64,000 nt of DNA from an uncultured Bacteroides sp. (GTDB taxonomy: Bacteria; Bacteroidota; Bacteroidia; Bacteroidales; Bacteroidaceae). The stretch lies in the NCBI RefSeq assembly GCF_900547205.1, contig NZ_URFY01000021.1, forward strand, positions 1-64,000, read 5' to 3'. Under the pieces are notes generated by a model. That model was not told where the DNA came from, made no database searches, and saw nothing but the letters and a program-made list of their open reading frames with translations. The first letter of the stretch is position 1, and every line of letters begins with the position of its first letter. Shown piece by piece: positions 17,204 through 25,851 of the stretch. The position numbers and the translations under genes were made by a program.

Positions 17204-18516
17204 AACAAACCAGTCATTTCTTAATAGGCGCCACTTCTTCGGGAGGTGGAAAGACCACTTTCACAACTGGATTGTTGAGACTGCTGCGCGATAAAGGGTT
17301 GAAAGTGCAACCTTATAAATGCGGTCCCGACTATATCGACACGAAATATCATGAAATGGCTTCCGGAAGCGGGTCTGTCAATCTCGACCTGTGGCTATCG
17401 TCTCCCCGGCATATCAAGGAAATCTATGCGAAATATGCTGTCGGTGCAGATGTCTGCGTCACGGAAGGAGTGATGGGACTTTTCGATGGATTCGACGGGA
17501 TGGAAGGGAGCAGCGCCGCTATTGGCGAATTGCTGGATATACCCATCGTGTTGGTGGTCAATGCTAAATCAACTTCGTATACGGTTGCACCTATTATATT
17601 TGGCTTCAAGCATTTTTATCCTTCCTTTCGCATTGCCGGAGTTGTATTCAATCAGGTAGCTTCCGAACGGCATTACTCTTTTTTGCAGAAGGCGTGTGAG
17701 GATGTAGGTGTAGAATGTTTCGGCTATCTTCCGCGGTTGAAAGAACTGGAAGTGCCTTCCCGCCATTTGGGACTGACGTTGGATGCTTCGTATCAATTCG
17801 ATGAATTTGCCGCTACGGTGGCGGAAGCTATTGATAAACATATAAAGGTAGACAGAATACTTGAAACTTGCAGGGCGGTTTTGCCTGTTGAACAAGTCGG
17901 AACTATTCGGAAAGGGAACTATAAGATAGCTGTGGCACGGGATGCCGCATTCAATTTTATCTATCGTGAAAACCTGTCCCGGCTGGAAGAACTGGGGACG
18001 GTTTCCTTTTTCAGCCCGATGAACGACACGCATCTGCCCGATTGTGATTTGGTATATCTGCCGGGCGGCTATCCTGAGTTCTTCTTGAAAGAACTGGAAG
18101 GCAATATTTCCATAAAGCAACAACTGAAAGAGTATGTGGAAAACGGAGGACACTTGCTTGCCGAATGTGGCGGGATGATGTATCTTTGTGACAGCATCCG
18201 GGGCATGGATGGGAAGGCATATGCGATGGTGGGACTGTTGCATCAGCAAGCCACAATGGAGAATATGAAGCTGAGACTGGGCTATCGAACCCTTAGGATA
18301 AGGGAACAACTGTGGAAAGGACACGAGTTTCATTATTCTTCCATACAGGAGAATGCAGTGAACCGGGAAAGCAGTCAGTTTGCTTCTATCACCGAGGCGA
18401 CGGATGCGAAGGGGAATCCTGTCGGCACTCCGCTCTATAGATATAAGAATCTGATTGCAGGCTACACCCATCTTTATTGGGGAGAAACGGAACTGATGAA
18501 GCTTTGGAATCAATGA
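17200..18516 (+). CDS. cbiA: Cobyrinate a,c-diamide synthase
   Basis: Amidates the a and c side chains of cobyrinate using glutamine and ATP. Residues 1 to about 200 form the dethiobiotin-synthetase-like ATP domain with P-loop ATSSGGGKTTFTTGLLRLL, YKCGPDYIDTKYHE and VMGLFDGF. The C-terminal glutamine amidotransferase domain has LPGGYPEFFLKEL and the nucleophile-containing HLLAECGGMMYLCDS, ending with the histidine-bearing AGYTHLYWGE. The 438-residue length fits CbiA rather than the longer CobB. Start overlaps cbiE-cbiT; the next gene begins 22 bases later. Confidence 0.94.
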   Translation: MKQTSHFLIGATSSGGGKTTFTTGLLRLLRDKGLKVQPYKCGPDYIDTKYHEMASGSGSVNLDLWLSSPRHIKEIYAKYAVGADVCVTEGVMGLFDGFDGMEGSSAAIGELLDIPIVLVVNAKSTSYTVAPIIFGFKHFYPSFRIAGVVFNQVASERHYSFLQKACEDVGVECFGYLPRLKELEVPSRHLGLTLDASYQFDEFAATVAEAIDKHIKVDRILETCRAVLPVEQVGTIRKGNYKIAVARDAAFNFIYRENLSRLEELGTVSFFSPMNDTHLPDCDLVYLPGGYPEFFLKELEGNISIKQQLKEYVENGGHLLAECGGMMYLCDSIRGMDGKAYAMVGLLHQQATMENMKLRLGYRTLRIREQLWKGHEFHYSSIQENAVNRESSQFASITEATDAKGNPVGTPLYRYKNLIAGYTHLYWGETELMKLWNQ

Positions 18517-18538
18517 TACATTTAATACTCAGTAACTT

Positions 18539-19135
18539 ATGAAAAAGATATATACCCGCACGGGAGACGATGGAACTACCGGAATATTTGGCGGCGAACG
18601 CGTGCCGAAAGATGACATTCGAATAGAAGCTAACGGCACGATAGACGAGCTGAACACCGTGATAGGAATTGTCCGTTCCCTACTTTCCGAACACGACGAA
18701 TGGCAGAAATGGCTGTTCGACATACAGATGGAGTTGATGGCGTGCATGAGCCACGTAGCCACTCCGTCGGTTAAAAGAAAAGAAAATCCCAATACTTTAC
18801 GTACCGACCTTTCGCCCATCTTTGAGGAAAGGATGGACGCGATGAATGCTACTATGGAAGATAACGGTTACTTTATTCTGCCCGGCGGCACGCAGGTTTC
18901 CGCACAACTTCATCAGGCGCGCGTCATAGCACGCCGTGCAGAACGACGACTCTGCTCGCTGCATCGGCAAGACCCTTTGCCGATGTCTATTCTTAAATTC
19001 GTGAACCGACTGTCCGACCTCTTCTTCGTGATGGCACGCTACGAAATGTATCGGCAGCACTGGACGGAAGAGAAATGGAAATCATTCGGCTATAAACGGA
19101 AAGCATCGACGAACCGGAACCCGGAATCAAAGTGA
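18539..19135 (+). CDS. pduO: Cob(I)yrinic acid a,c-diamide adenosyltransferase, PduO type
   Basis: Moves the adenosyl group of ATP to the Co(I) corrinoid, forming the adenosyl form needed by methylmalonyl-CoA mutase. The N-terminal ATP motif IYTRTGDDGTTGIFGGERVPKDD and the helix-bundle motifs GTIDELNTVIGIVRS, ILPGGTQVSAQLHQARVIARRAER and FVNRLSDLFFVMARYE identify the PduO/MMAB family, not the unrelated CobA/BtuR type. Length 198 residues. It is inside the operon between cbiA and cbiP, so it may act on biosynthetic intermediates, as the classical CobO does. Confidence 0.92.
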   Translation: MKKIYTRTGDDGTTGIFGGERVPKDDIRIEANGTIDELNTVIGIVRSLLSEHDEWQKWLFDIQMELMACMSHVATPSVKRKENPNTLRTDLSPIFEERMDAMNATMEDNGYFILPGGTQVSAQLHQARVIARRAERRLCSLHRQDPLPMSILKFVNRLSDLFFVMARYEMYRQHWTEEKWKSFGYKRKASTNRNPESK

Positions 19136-19143
19136 ACTGAAAG

Positions 19144-20631
19144 ATGGAAAAGAAAAAACTAAATTCCTTTATGCTTGCCGGAACAGGCAGCGATGTGGGA
19201 AAAAGCATTCTGGCTGCGGCTTTCTGCCGTATCCTGCGGCAAGATGGGTACAATCCCGCACCTTTCAAGGCACAGAATATGGCCTTGAACTCGTATGCTA
19301 CCCCCGAAGGTTTGGAAATAGGAAGGGCACAAGCGGTTCAGGCGGAAGCAGCCGGAATCCCCTGCCATACGGATATGAATCCGCTATTGCTGAAACCGAG
19401 TACGGAACATACTTCGCAAGTAGTGTTGCTTGGTAAGCCGATTGGCGACCGCAATGCTTATGAGTATTTCCGCAAGGAAGGGCGCGAAGAATTGCGAAAG
19501 GTGGTGAATGATGCGTATGACCGCTTGGCAACCAGATACAATCCCATCGTCATGGAAGGAGCGGGCAGTATCTCCGAAATTAATCTTCGCGATAGCGATC
19601 TGGTCAATATGCCTATGGCGCAACACGCAGGAGCCGCAGTGCTATTGGTGGCGGATATCGACCGGGGTGGTGTATTTGCCAGTGTTTACGGTTCGGTGCT
19701 GCTGCAAACACCGGAAGACCGCCAACGCATCAAAGGAATTATCATTAATAAGTTCAGAGGGGATATCCGTTTGTTCCAATCCGGTATAAAGATGTTGGAA
19801 GAGCTTTGCGGAATCCCTGTGCTGGGAGTGGTTCCTTATTATAAAGGAATCCATATCGAGGAAGAAGATTCCGTGATGCTGGAATCGAAAAACAGGGAAG
19901 CCATGGCAGGAAAGATTAATGTGGCTGTGGTTCTGCTGAGGCATCTGTCCAACTTCACCGACTTCAATGTGTTGGAACGGGATGAACGGGTGCATTTGTA
20001 CTATACCAATAATGTGAATGAAATAGCAAAAGCGGATATTGTCCTGTTGCCCGGAAGTAAGAATACGCTCGATGATCTTTATGAACTGCGTTGTAACGGG
20101 GTAGTGCAAGCTATCTTGAAGGCACATCGTGAGGGGGCTACAGTGATGGGAATCTGCGGAGGATATCAGATGATGGGACTGGAAGTCCGCGACCCTGACG
20201 GGGTGGAAGGAAACTTCAAATTGCTTCCCGGGCTGGGATTGCTTCCTGTCATTACCACTATGCAAGGCGACAAAGTGACACGGCAGGTGAACTTTACTTT
20301 TGGTGATAATGATACTGTTTGCAAAGGATACGAGATACATATGGGTAGGAGTGTGCCTGCCGAAGGTTTTTCGCCTTCTCCACTGAATAAGTTGGAAGAC
20401 GGACGGGAAGACGGTTTCAGGAAGGGATGTAAATGTATGGGAACGTATATTCACGGGATACTCGACAATCAGGCTTTTATCGATTTCCTGCTCGAACCCT
20501 ATGCCGCAAAGTTGGAACAGAAGTCATTCGACTATGCTGCCTTCAAGGAAGAACAATATGATAAATTGGCAGACCATGTGAGAACGCACATCAATATGTC
20601 TTTACTTTATAAAATTTTAGAGGAATTATGA
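19144..20631 (+). CDS. cbiP: Cobyric acid synthase
   Basis: Amidates the b, d, e and g side chains of adenosylcobyrinate a,c-diamide using four glutamines and four ATP. P-loop GTGSDVGKSILAAAFCRIL and PFKAQNMALNSY open the ATP domain, MNPLLLKPSTEHTSQVVLLGKPIGD follows, and the C-terminal amidotransferase domain carries the nucleophile in MGICGGYQMMG with YIHGILDN near the end. The 495-residue length is normal. It starts 8 bases after the adenosyltransferase gene and overlaps the next gene by four bases (20628-20631). Confidence 0.95.
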   Translation: MEKKKLNSFMLAGTGSDVGKSILAAAFCRILRQDGYNPAPFKAQNMALNSYATPEGLEIGRAQAVQAEAAGIPCHTDMNPLLLKPSTEHTSQVVLLGKPIGDRNAYEYFRKEGREELRKVVNDAYDRLATRYNPIVMEGAGSISEINLRDSDLVNMPMAQHAGAAVLLVADIDRGGVFASVYGSVLLQTPEDRQRIKGIIINKFRGDIRLFQSGIKMLEELCGIPVLGVVPYYKGIHIEEEDSVMLESKNREAMAGKINVAVVLLRHLSNFTDFNVLERDERVHLYYTNNVNEIAKADIVLLPGSKNTLDDLYELRCNGVVQAILKAHREGATVMGICGGYQMMGLEVRDPDGVEGNFKLLPGLGLLPVITTMQGDKVTRQVNFTFGDNDTVCKGYEIHMGRSVPAEGFSPSPLNKLEDGREDGFRKGCKCMGTYIHGILDNQAFIDFLLEPYAAKLEQKSFDYAAFKEEQYDKLADHVRTHINMSLLYKILEEL

Positions 20632-21656
20632 TTGAAGGACACGGAGACGATTTATATAAATTCGGTAGAAATATGGTATCAAATTTTAGCTCTAATGTAT
20701 ATAATCGGGTAGATCATTCCGGGCTTTATCGATATCTTGGCGAACGAATGGATACGGTCTGTAGTTATCCCGAACCAATGCCTTACTCATTAGAAAAAGA
20801 AATAGCACGACAATGTTCTTTGGAATCAGCTGGTCAGGTCTGTGTCACCAATGGGGCAACAGAGGCTATTTATCTGATAGCTCAGGCATATCAGGGGCGC
20901 ACGTCTGCCGTGTGGATGCCTACCTTTAGTGAGTATGCAGATGCGTGCCGGGTGCACAGGCATACAGTTAAACCTTTTTATTCGCTGGATAGACTGCCGG
21001 AGGAAGCTGATCTGGTCTGGATTTGCAATCCGAATAATCCGACGGGAGAAGTACGGGATAAAAAACAACTGCTTGAACTTATCGGTTCGCATCCCAATAA
21101 GCTATTTATCTTGGACCAGTCTTACGAGTATTTCACGACTAAAGTTCTATTGTCTGACCGAGAGGCTGTTTCGTTTCCTAATGTAATCTTGATTCATTCA
21201 ATGACTAAGCAATATGCGATTCCCGGATTGAGGGTTGGTTATTTTATTGCTTGCGAAGGGGTGGCAAGTGATATTCGTAGCCGTAAGATGCCTTGGTCGG
21301 TCAATAGCCTTGCCATTGAGGCTGCTAACTATCTGCTGAAGGAAGGTGAAGCTATTTCTGCTGATATCTCTGCATTACTTGCTGAACGCGATTGGCTGAT
21401 AGAAAAATTGCTAGCTACCGGAATTGTTGAAATATGGCCTACCGACACCCATTATATGTTAGTCAGACTTCGTATGGGGAAAGCTGCAACTCTGAAAGAG
21501 TATCTTGTAACGAAGCATGGAATCCTGATTCGGGATGCTTCTAACTTTGAGGGATTGGATGAACGTTTCTTCCGGATTGCTACCCAAACCCCCGAAGAGA
21601 ATGACCGATTGGTGGAAGCTATCGGAAGTTGGGTAGAAAAACTAATAAATGAGTAG
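20628..21656 (+). CDS. cobD: PLP-dependent L-threonine-O-3-phosphate decarboxylase, CobD type
   Basis: Fold-type I aminotransferase-family enzyme that makes (R)-1-aminopropan-2-ol phosphate, the linker of the nucleotide loop. Seen: TNGATEAIYLIAQAY for PLP phosphate binding, ICNPNNPTGEVRDKKQL, LDQSYEYF and the PLP lysine in IHSMTKQYAIPGLRVGY. At 342 residues it is close to Salmonella CobD in length. HisC-like aminotransferases look much alike; the place between cbiP and cbiB favours CobD. No threonine kinase (PduX) is visible in the window. cbiB starts directly after its stop codon. Confidence 0.88.
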   Translation: MIEGHGDDLYKFGRNMVSNFSSNVYNRVDHSGLYRYLGERMDTVCSYPEPMPYSLEKEIARQCSLESAGQVCVTNGATEAIYLIAQAYQGRTSAVWMPTFSEYADACRVHRHTVKPFYSLDRLPEEADLVWICNPNNPTGEVRDKKQLLELIGSHPNKLFILDQSYEYFTTKVLLSDREAVSFPNVILIHSMTKQYAIPGLRVGYFIACEGVASDIRSRKMPWSVNSLAIEAANYLLKEGEAISADISALLAERDWLIEKLLATGIVEIWPTDTHYMLVRLRMGKAATLKEYLVTKHGILIRDASNFEGLDERFFRIATQTPEENDRLVEAIGSWVEKLINE

Positions 21657-22646
21657 ATGAGCTATTTAATTGCTATATGGGTGGTGCTGCGCACTCTACT
21701 GCCTGCATGGTTGCTCGATCGTCTTTGCGGTGATCCTGTATCGTTGCCGCATCCTGTCATTTGGTTCGGCAGGATGATTGGCTTTTGGGAGAAAAGGTTG
21801 AATAAAGGTCGGAAACGGATGTTCAAGGGAGGGGTAATGGCTGTTGCTCTCATTCTATTTGTTTATTTGGCAACGTGGGGGATTGAGTATTTGCTTTCTT
21901 ATATTGGCAGCTCTTTGAGTGATAATCCTTATATCGGTAATCCTCTTGTTATCGTGTTCGACATTATCTGTATTTTCTTCTGTCTTGCCGGAACTACTTT
22001 GGTTAGAGAAGTGAAAATGGTGTTTGAAGCCGTCGACCGTTCGCTGGAAGAAGGACGTATGCAGGTGGGACGAATCGTAGGGAGGGATACTTCGGAACTA
22101 TCTGCACAGGAAGTAAGGACAGCCGCCCTCGAAACGTTGGCGGAGAATCTTAGCGATGGAGTGATTGCTCCACTTTTCTGGTATTTATTGCTGGGAGTGC
22201 CGGGAATGATGGCCTATAAAATGATAAATACACTCGATTCGATGATTGGTTATCACAATGAGCGTTATCTGCTGTTCGGTCGTGTAGCTGCCCGTATCGA
22301 CGATGCTGCCAATTATATTCCTGCCCGCCTCACTGCTTTTCTTATGGTGTTGGCTAGTGGGCGATTGTCGTTACTATCCTTTGTGAAGAAGTATGGCAAA
22401 GAGCACGCCAGTCCTAATTCGGGTTATCCGGAAGCCGCCCTTGCAGGCATATTAAATTGTCGCTTCGGAGGTCCTCATTATTATTTCGGGCAATTATTCC
22501 CGAAACCTTATATTGGAGTGAACGAGCGACTGCTGAACACGAACGATATGCTCACCGGAATTATCGTAAATCGGCGATCGGAGGTAATGATGATTGTACT
22601 GGCGATACTGCTGCGCGCTTGTTACCTTAATTTCCTGCCAGCCTGA
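21657..22646 (+). CDS. cbiB: Adenosylcobinamide-phosphate synthase
   Basis: Inner-membrane protein that joins aminopropanol phosphate to adenosylcobyric acid. Family motifs are LLDRLCGDPVSLPHPVIWFGRMIGFWEKRLNKG near the N terminus, RDTSELSAQEVRTAALETLAENLSDGVIAPLFWYLLLGVPGMMAYKMINTLDSMIGYHNERY in the middle and PNSGYPEAALAGILNCRFGGPHYYFG. Several hydrophobic segments are visible. Its ATG follows the cobD stop without a gap. It ends the plus-strand run and meets cobC tail to tail. Naming caution: this protein is called CobD in Pseudomonas-style nomenclature. Confidence 0.94.
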   Translation: MSYLIAIWVVLRTLLPAWLLDRLCGDPVSLPHPVIWFGRMIGFWEKRLNKGRKRMFKGGVMAVALILFVYLATWGIEYLLSYIGSSLSDNPYIGNPLVIVFDIICIFFCLAGTTLVREVKMVFEAVDRSLEEGRMQVGRIVGRDTSELSAQEVRTAALETLAENLSDGVIAPLFWYLLLGVPGMMAYKMINTLDSMIGYHNERYLLFGRVAARIDDAANYIPARLTAFLMVLASGRLSLLSFVKKYGKEHASPNSGYPEAALAGILNCRFGGPHYYFGQLFPKPYIGVNERLLNTNDMLTGIIVNRRSEVMMIVLAILLRACYLNFLPA

Positions 22647-22662
22647 GCTTGGCTAAGTAAAG

Positions 22663-22689
22663 GCTCTTTGTGGTGAACAGATAAAGAGC
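22663..22689. terminator. Short stem-loop between converging cbiB and cobC
   Basis: GCTCTTT (22663-22669) pairs with AAAGAGC (22683-22689) across a 13-base loop in the 54-base gap between the convergent genes. The stem is modest, so function is uncertain. Confidence 0.35.
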
Positions 22690-22700
22690 TTATTCATTGT

Positions 22701-23237
22701 TTACAGGTTCGAAAGATGTAGCTGAACGATTCCACCATAAGGAGGAATCGCCTGAAACGCTTCTTCCGGCTTAATCGTACCGACATATATCTGCGCACAT
22801 ATCATTACACCACCGTGAGTGAAAACAACGATATTTTCTTCTTTCTGCTGTCGCACTTCGTCCAGAAACGCTGCCACTCGTTTATATTGATCGGAGAATG
22901 ACTCTCCGTTGGTTGATTTGACATTCATATAATCATCATACCAGCGCTGGAGATTGCTGTCCTTTATATCGTCGAAATACTTCATCTCCCAATCTCCGAA
23001 ATTAATCTCCATAATTCGTGGATCTCGAATGGCATCACCAAATCCACAATATGTTGCCAGACGGGTGCATCTGGACAAAGGACTCGTAAAGGCCTTGTCG
23101 AATGGTATAGGATCGAGATTGGCTTTGACTGCTGCTGCCTCCACTTCAAAAGTAGGGCGAAGAGGAACATCGGACTGCCCATAGCAAAGACCTACCGGAA
23201 CATCAACGGAGGTATGTCTGACTAAATATATATTCAT
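22701..23237 (-). CDS. cobC: Alpha-ribazole phosphatase (histidine phosphatase family)
   Basis: Removes the phosphate from alpha-ribazole 5'-phosphate or adenosylcobalamin 5'-phosphate at the end of nucleotide-loop assembly. The phosphoglycerate-mutase-like fold starts with YLVRHTSVDVPVGLCYGQSDVPL, where the usual RHG is RHT, as in CobC proteins; FTSPLSRCTRLA and NFGDWEMKYFDD follow, and VFTHGGVMICA carries the second histidine. 178 residues. Last gene of the minus-strand unit, 9 bases after cobS. Confidence 0.9.
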   Translation of the reverse strand: MNIYLVRHTSVDVPVGLCYGQSDVPLRPTFEVEAAAVKANLDPIPFDKAFTSPLSRCTRLATYCGFGDAIRDPRIMEINFGDWEMKYFDDIKDSNLQRWYDDYMNVKSTNGESFSDQYKRVAAFLDEVRQQKEENIVVFTHGGVMICAQIYVGTIKPEEAFQAIPPYGGIVQLHLSNL

Positions 23238-23246
23238 AAATCACTT

Positions 23247-24053
23247 CTAAATAAATGGGTATTGAAAATTATAACGTATATGTGTATTATACAACATATA
23301 ATGACAGATTAAAGTTCCCAACCAGAAGCTCAATTCGCAAAGAAGAAACATTGCACCGCAACAGTCACCGGTATATCCGTTGAGACGGCGTTTCAGTATT
23401 TTGAAAATGAACAGGAATACGACGACTGGCAACAGACAGGCGGGCCAGTAATTTGCACGAAACACGACCAGAAGTAGGATTATAGGCAGTACACCGCCAA
23501 TAATCGACATGATGATCTCTTTTTTATCCATTCGGGCATATACTGTTTTCGATTTGCTCTCCTCTTCCTTACGGGCATAAGGCAGAACATTAATGATGTT
23601 GGCTGCTATGAATTTACTCCAGGCATCTCCGCCAAATAATAGAAAAGTTGCTAGCATGGAAGGTAGTGCGACCAAGATATTATAAGCCAACAGGTAATAA
23701 AGAATCAGCCCCAGCACTCCATAAGTTCCGATATGAGAATCCTTCATGATGCGCAACGTGCTTTCCCTATCCGTTCCACCACCCAATCCGTCGAAGAAAT
23801 CTGCCAGTCCGTCTTCGTGTAAGGCTCCGGTGATGAGTAAGCGGGAAATCAATGCCATTACGATGGCTACCCCCAAAGGAATATGAAGGAATTGCCCGGC
23901 TACGACATAAACAAGTGCCATAATCGCCCCTGTCAGCCATCCGCTGAAACTCCAATAACTAACAACGTGCTTGAAACACTCCTGCGGAACTTCCTTGATT
24001 TTCCAGAAAGGCAGTCTCGTAAAAAATATAAAAGCGGCTAAAATCTGATTCAT
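23247..24053 (-). CDS. cobS: Adenosylcobinamide-GDP ribazoletransferase
   Basis: Integral inner-membrane enzyme that joins alpha-ribazole (phosphate) to adenosylcobinamide-GDP, the last assembly step. The start AAFIFFTRLPFWKI, the conserved RLLITGALHEDGLADFFDGLGGGTDRESTLRIMKDSHIGTYGVLGLILYYLL and the late GYTGDCCGAMFLLCELSFWL are CobS signatures; five or more hydrophobic helices are visible. 268 residues. A 73-base gap separates it from cobT and contains a three-copy 10-base tandem repeat. Confidence 0.94.
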   Translation of the reverse strand: MNQILAAFIFFTRLPFWKIKEVPQECFKHVVSYWSFSGWLTGAIMALVYVVAGQFLHIPLGVAIVMALISRLLITGALHEDGLADFFDGLGGGTDRESTLRIMKDSHIGTYGVLGLILYYLLAYNILVALPSMLATFLLFGGDAWSKFIAANIINVLPYARKEEESKSKTVYARMDKKEIIMSIIGGVLPIILLLVVFRANYWPACLLPVVVFLFIFKILKRRLNGYTGDCCGAMFLLCELSFWLGTLICHYMLYNTHIRYNFQYPFI

Positions 24054-24088
24054 CCTCTATTTATTAATTCTGTATTACTTCTTCATTA

Positions 24089-24118
24089 ACTCTGTGAAAC
24101 TCTGTGCTACTCTGTGGT
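24089..24118. repeat. Three tandem copies of a 10-base unit between cobT and cobS
   Basis: ACTCTGTGAA, ACTCTGTGCT and ACTCTGTGGT follow one another without gaps in the 73-base cobT-cobS gap. On the transcribed strand this reads as repeated CACAGAGT, just after the cobT stop. No function is evident. Confidence 0.7.
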
Positions 24119-24126
24119 GAAATAAA

Positions 24127-25164
24127 TCAGAAATACTTTGTAATAGCTGCACCATCAAAAGTATCCATCTCATTCATCATCCGTACCGCAGAATCTACAA
24201 TCGGGTAACAGCAAACGGAACCGCTTCCTTCTCCAAGCCTCAACCCTAAATTGAGTAGTGGCCGTGCACCGAGATAATCTAATAATAGCTTATGCCCACT
24301 TTCATCCCCTTGATGACCGAAAATAGCATAATTCATCACTTCCGGACAAAGGCGGGAGGCAGCAAGCATACAATTAGTCATAATAAACCCATCCACCAGA
24401 ATAATCATTTTCAGTTCTGCAGCCCGCAGCATAGCTCCTACAGCCATTACCATCTCATACCCGCCAAATTGACAAAGAATCTCTTCCGTAGTATGAACAC
24501 CCGGATAATTCTCGAGCGACTTTTTCAGCACTTCATATTTATGATTGATGCCCTGATGATTAAGTCCGCTACCTGCACCGACGCACTGGTCGAGTGGAAT
24601 ATCGGTGAAACAAGTCATCCATAACGAAGATGGGGAGGTGTTGCCTATTCCCATTTCGCCAAAACTAATGATGTTGCAACCTTCCTGATGAGAATCGTCT
24701 ACACACTGAGCGCCATACTCCAGACAAAGATTCATTTCTTCGGGTGTCATGGCAGCTTCGTGTAAGAAGTTGCGCGTTCCTTTTCTCACCTTTTTGTTGA
24801 TGATTCCTTTTTCGTAAGGCAAATCATAATCTACGCCCGCATCCACGATTTTCAGTTGGAACCCATGCTGACGACATAAGTAGTTGATTCCTGCGCCACC
24901 GTGAAGAAAGTTACTGATCTGTTGCCAAGTGACTTCTTTAGGGGAAGGACTTACTTTTTCTTCCACAATGCCATGATCGGCGGCAAAGATGATATTCTGC
25001 GGATTATTTAATTCAGGAGAAAGAGATTGCTGAATCAATCCGATTTGCAATGCTATTTCTTCGAGTCTTCCAAGTGATCCTTTGGGCTTGGTCAGATAAT
25101 TGATTTTGTTTACCAGGGACTCTTTGATTGATTCGTCCGGTTTTTGGATATGGAATGTTTTCAT
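24127..25164 (-). CDS. cobT: Nicotinate-nucleotide-dimethylbenzimidazole phosphoribosyltransferase
   Basis: Makes alpha-ribazole 5'-phosphate (or a related alpha-nucleotide) from nicotinate mononucleotide and the lower-ligand base. Seen: LTKPKGSLGRLEEIALQIG, FAADHGIVEEKVSPSPKEVTWQQ, FLHGGAGINYLCRQHG, EMGIGNTSPSS and, at the C-terminal side, GLRLGEGSGSVCCYPIVDSAVRMM. 345 residues, a normal length. It starts four bases after cobU ends. No gene for making dimethylbenzimidazole is visible in the window, so the natural base is not known from here. Confidence 0.95.
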   Translation of the reverse strand: MKTFHIQKPDESIKESLVNKINYLTKPKGSLGRLEEIALQIGLIQQSLSPELNNPQNIIFAADHGIVEEKVSPSPKEVTWQQISNFLHGGAGINYLCRQHGFQLKIVDAGVDYDLPYEKGIINKKVRKGTRNFLHEAAMTPEEMNLCLEYGAQCVDDSHQEGCNIISFGEMGIGNTSPSSLWMTCFTDIPLDQCVGAGSGLNHQGINHKYEVLKKSLENYPGVHTTEEILCQFGGYEMVMAVGAMLRAAELKMIILVDGFIMTNCMLAASRLCPEVMNYAIFGHQGDESGHKLLLDYLGARPLLNLGLRLGEGSGSVCCYPIVDSAVRMMNEMDTFDGAAITKYF

Positions 25165-25168
25165 ACGT

Positions 25169-25678
25169 TTATTTGATTTTTACGGGGATGCCGCTTACCA
25201 TAAGATAAACATCATCGGCATGAGATGCGATATATTGATTGGTCCAACCTTGCAGGTCGGTGAATTTACGTTGCAGTTTATTTTCTGAAACTCCGCCCAA
25301 CCCTATCTCGTTTGTTACGAAGATAAAGGTAGCATCCTGACTGGTGAACTTATCAAACTCAGTCTTAACAGCCTCCAGCGAGGCGGATACATCAGAATCG
25401 AACTCCATGAAGAAGTTAGTACACCAAAGAGTGACGCAGTCTATCACTACCACTCTGTGTGTCAAGTCGTGACGACTAAGTTCTTTTTCTTCCTCGATGT
25501 TTGTCCATTCGGGACCGCGGTTCTTTTGATGACGCTCCACTCTTTTTCTAAATTCATCGTCCCATATTTTAGCGGTGGCCAGATAAACAGGTGAAGTGGT
25601 AAGCTCGTGCGCTTTCTTTTCGGCAAAAGAACTTTTGCCGGAGCGTTGCCCTCCTGTGACTAATATAATCTTTTTCAT
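25169..25678 (-). CDS. cobU: Bifunctional adenosylcobinamide kinase / adenosylcobinamide-phosphate guanylyltransferase
   Basis: Phosphorylates adenosylcobinamide and then transfers GMP to it. P-loop VTGGQRSGKSSFAEKKA at the N terminus, YLATAKIWDDEFRKRVERHQKNRGPEW with the guanylylated-histidine region, VIDCVTLWCTNFF and FVTNEIGLGGV match the family; 169 residues. First gene of the minus-strand unit cobU-cobT-cobS-cobC, with a TAnnTTTG box at 25711-25718 and no riboswitch in its short leader. Confidence 0.94.
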   Translation of the reverse strand: MKKIILVTGGQRSGKSSFAEKKAHELTTSPVYLATAKIWDDEFRKRVERHQKNRGPEWTNIEEEKELSRHDLTHRVVVIDCVTLWCTNFFMEFDSDVSASLEAVKTEFDKFTSQDATFIFVTNEIGLGGVSENKLQRKFTDLQGWTNQYIASHADDVYLMVSGIPVKIK

Positions 25679-25710
25679 TAAGTTTGCTGTTTGGAAAATG
25701 TTGCAATGTG

Positions 25711-25718
25711 CAAAGATA
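25711..25718 (-). promoter_or_regulatory. -7 promoter box of cobU-cobT-cobS-cobC
   Basis: Minus strand reads TATCTTTG, a perfect TAnnTTTG match 32 bases before the cobU start. Confidence 0.55.
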
Positions 25719-25816
25719 TAAAAATAATACAGGTATTCGAAGGGTACTTTCCGGTTTTCATTGTTACTTTTATAAGATTACTTTCGTCGGATGATGCAAG
25801 TTTTAGAAATAATTCG

Positions 25817-25824
25817 TATGTTTG
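25817..25824 (+). promoter_or_regulatory. -7 promoter box of the cytidylate-kinase-like gene
   Basis: TATGTTTG matches TAnnTTTG. It overlaps the longest possible start (25822), which is why the ATG at 25852 is preferred. Confidence 0.5.
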
Positions 25825-25851
25825 CTACGTAACCATTTAACAAAATTTACT

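Noticed and set aside
19642..20454. A 270-codon minus-strand frame inside cbiP
   Set aside because: cbiP has an intact family pattern throughout; the antisense frame shows no domain.
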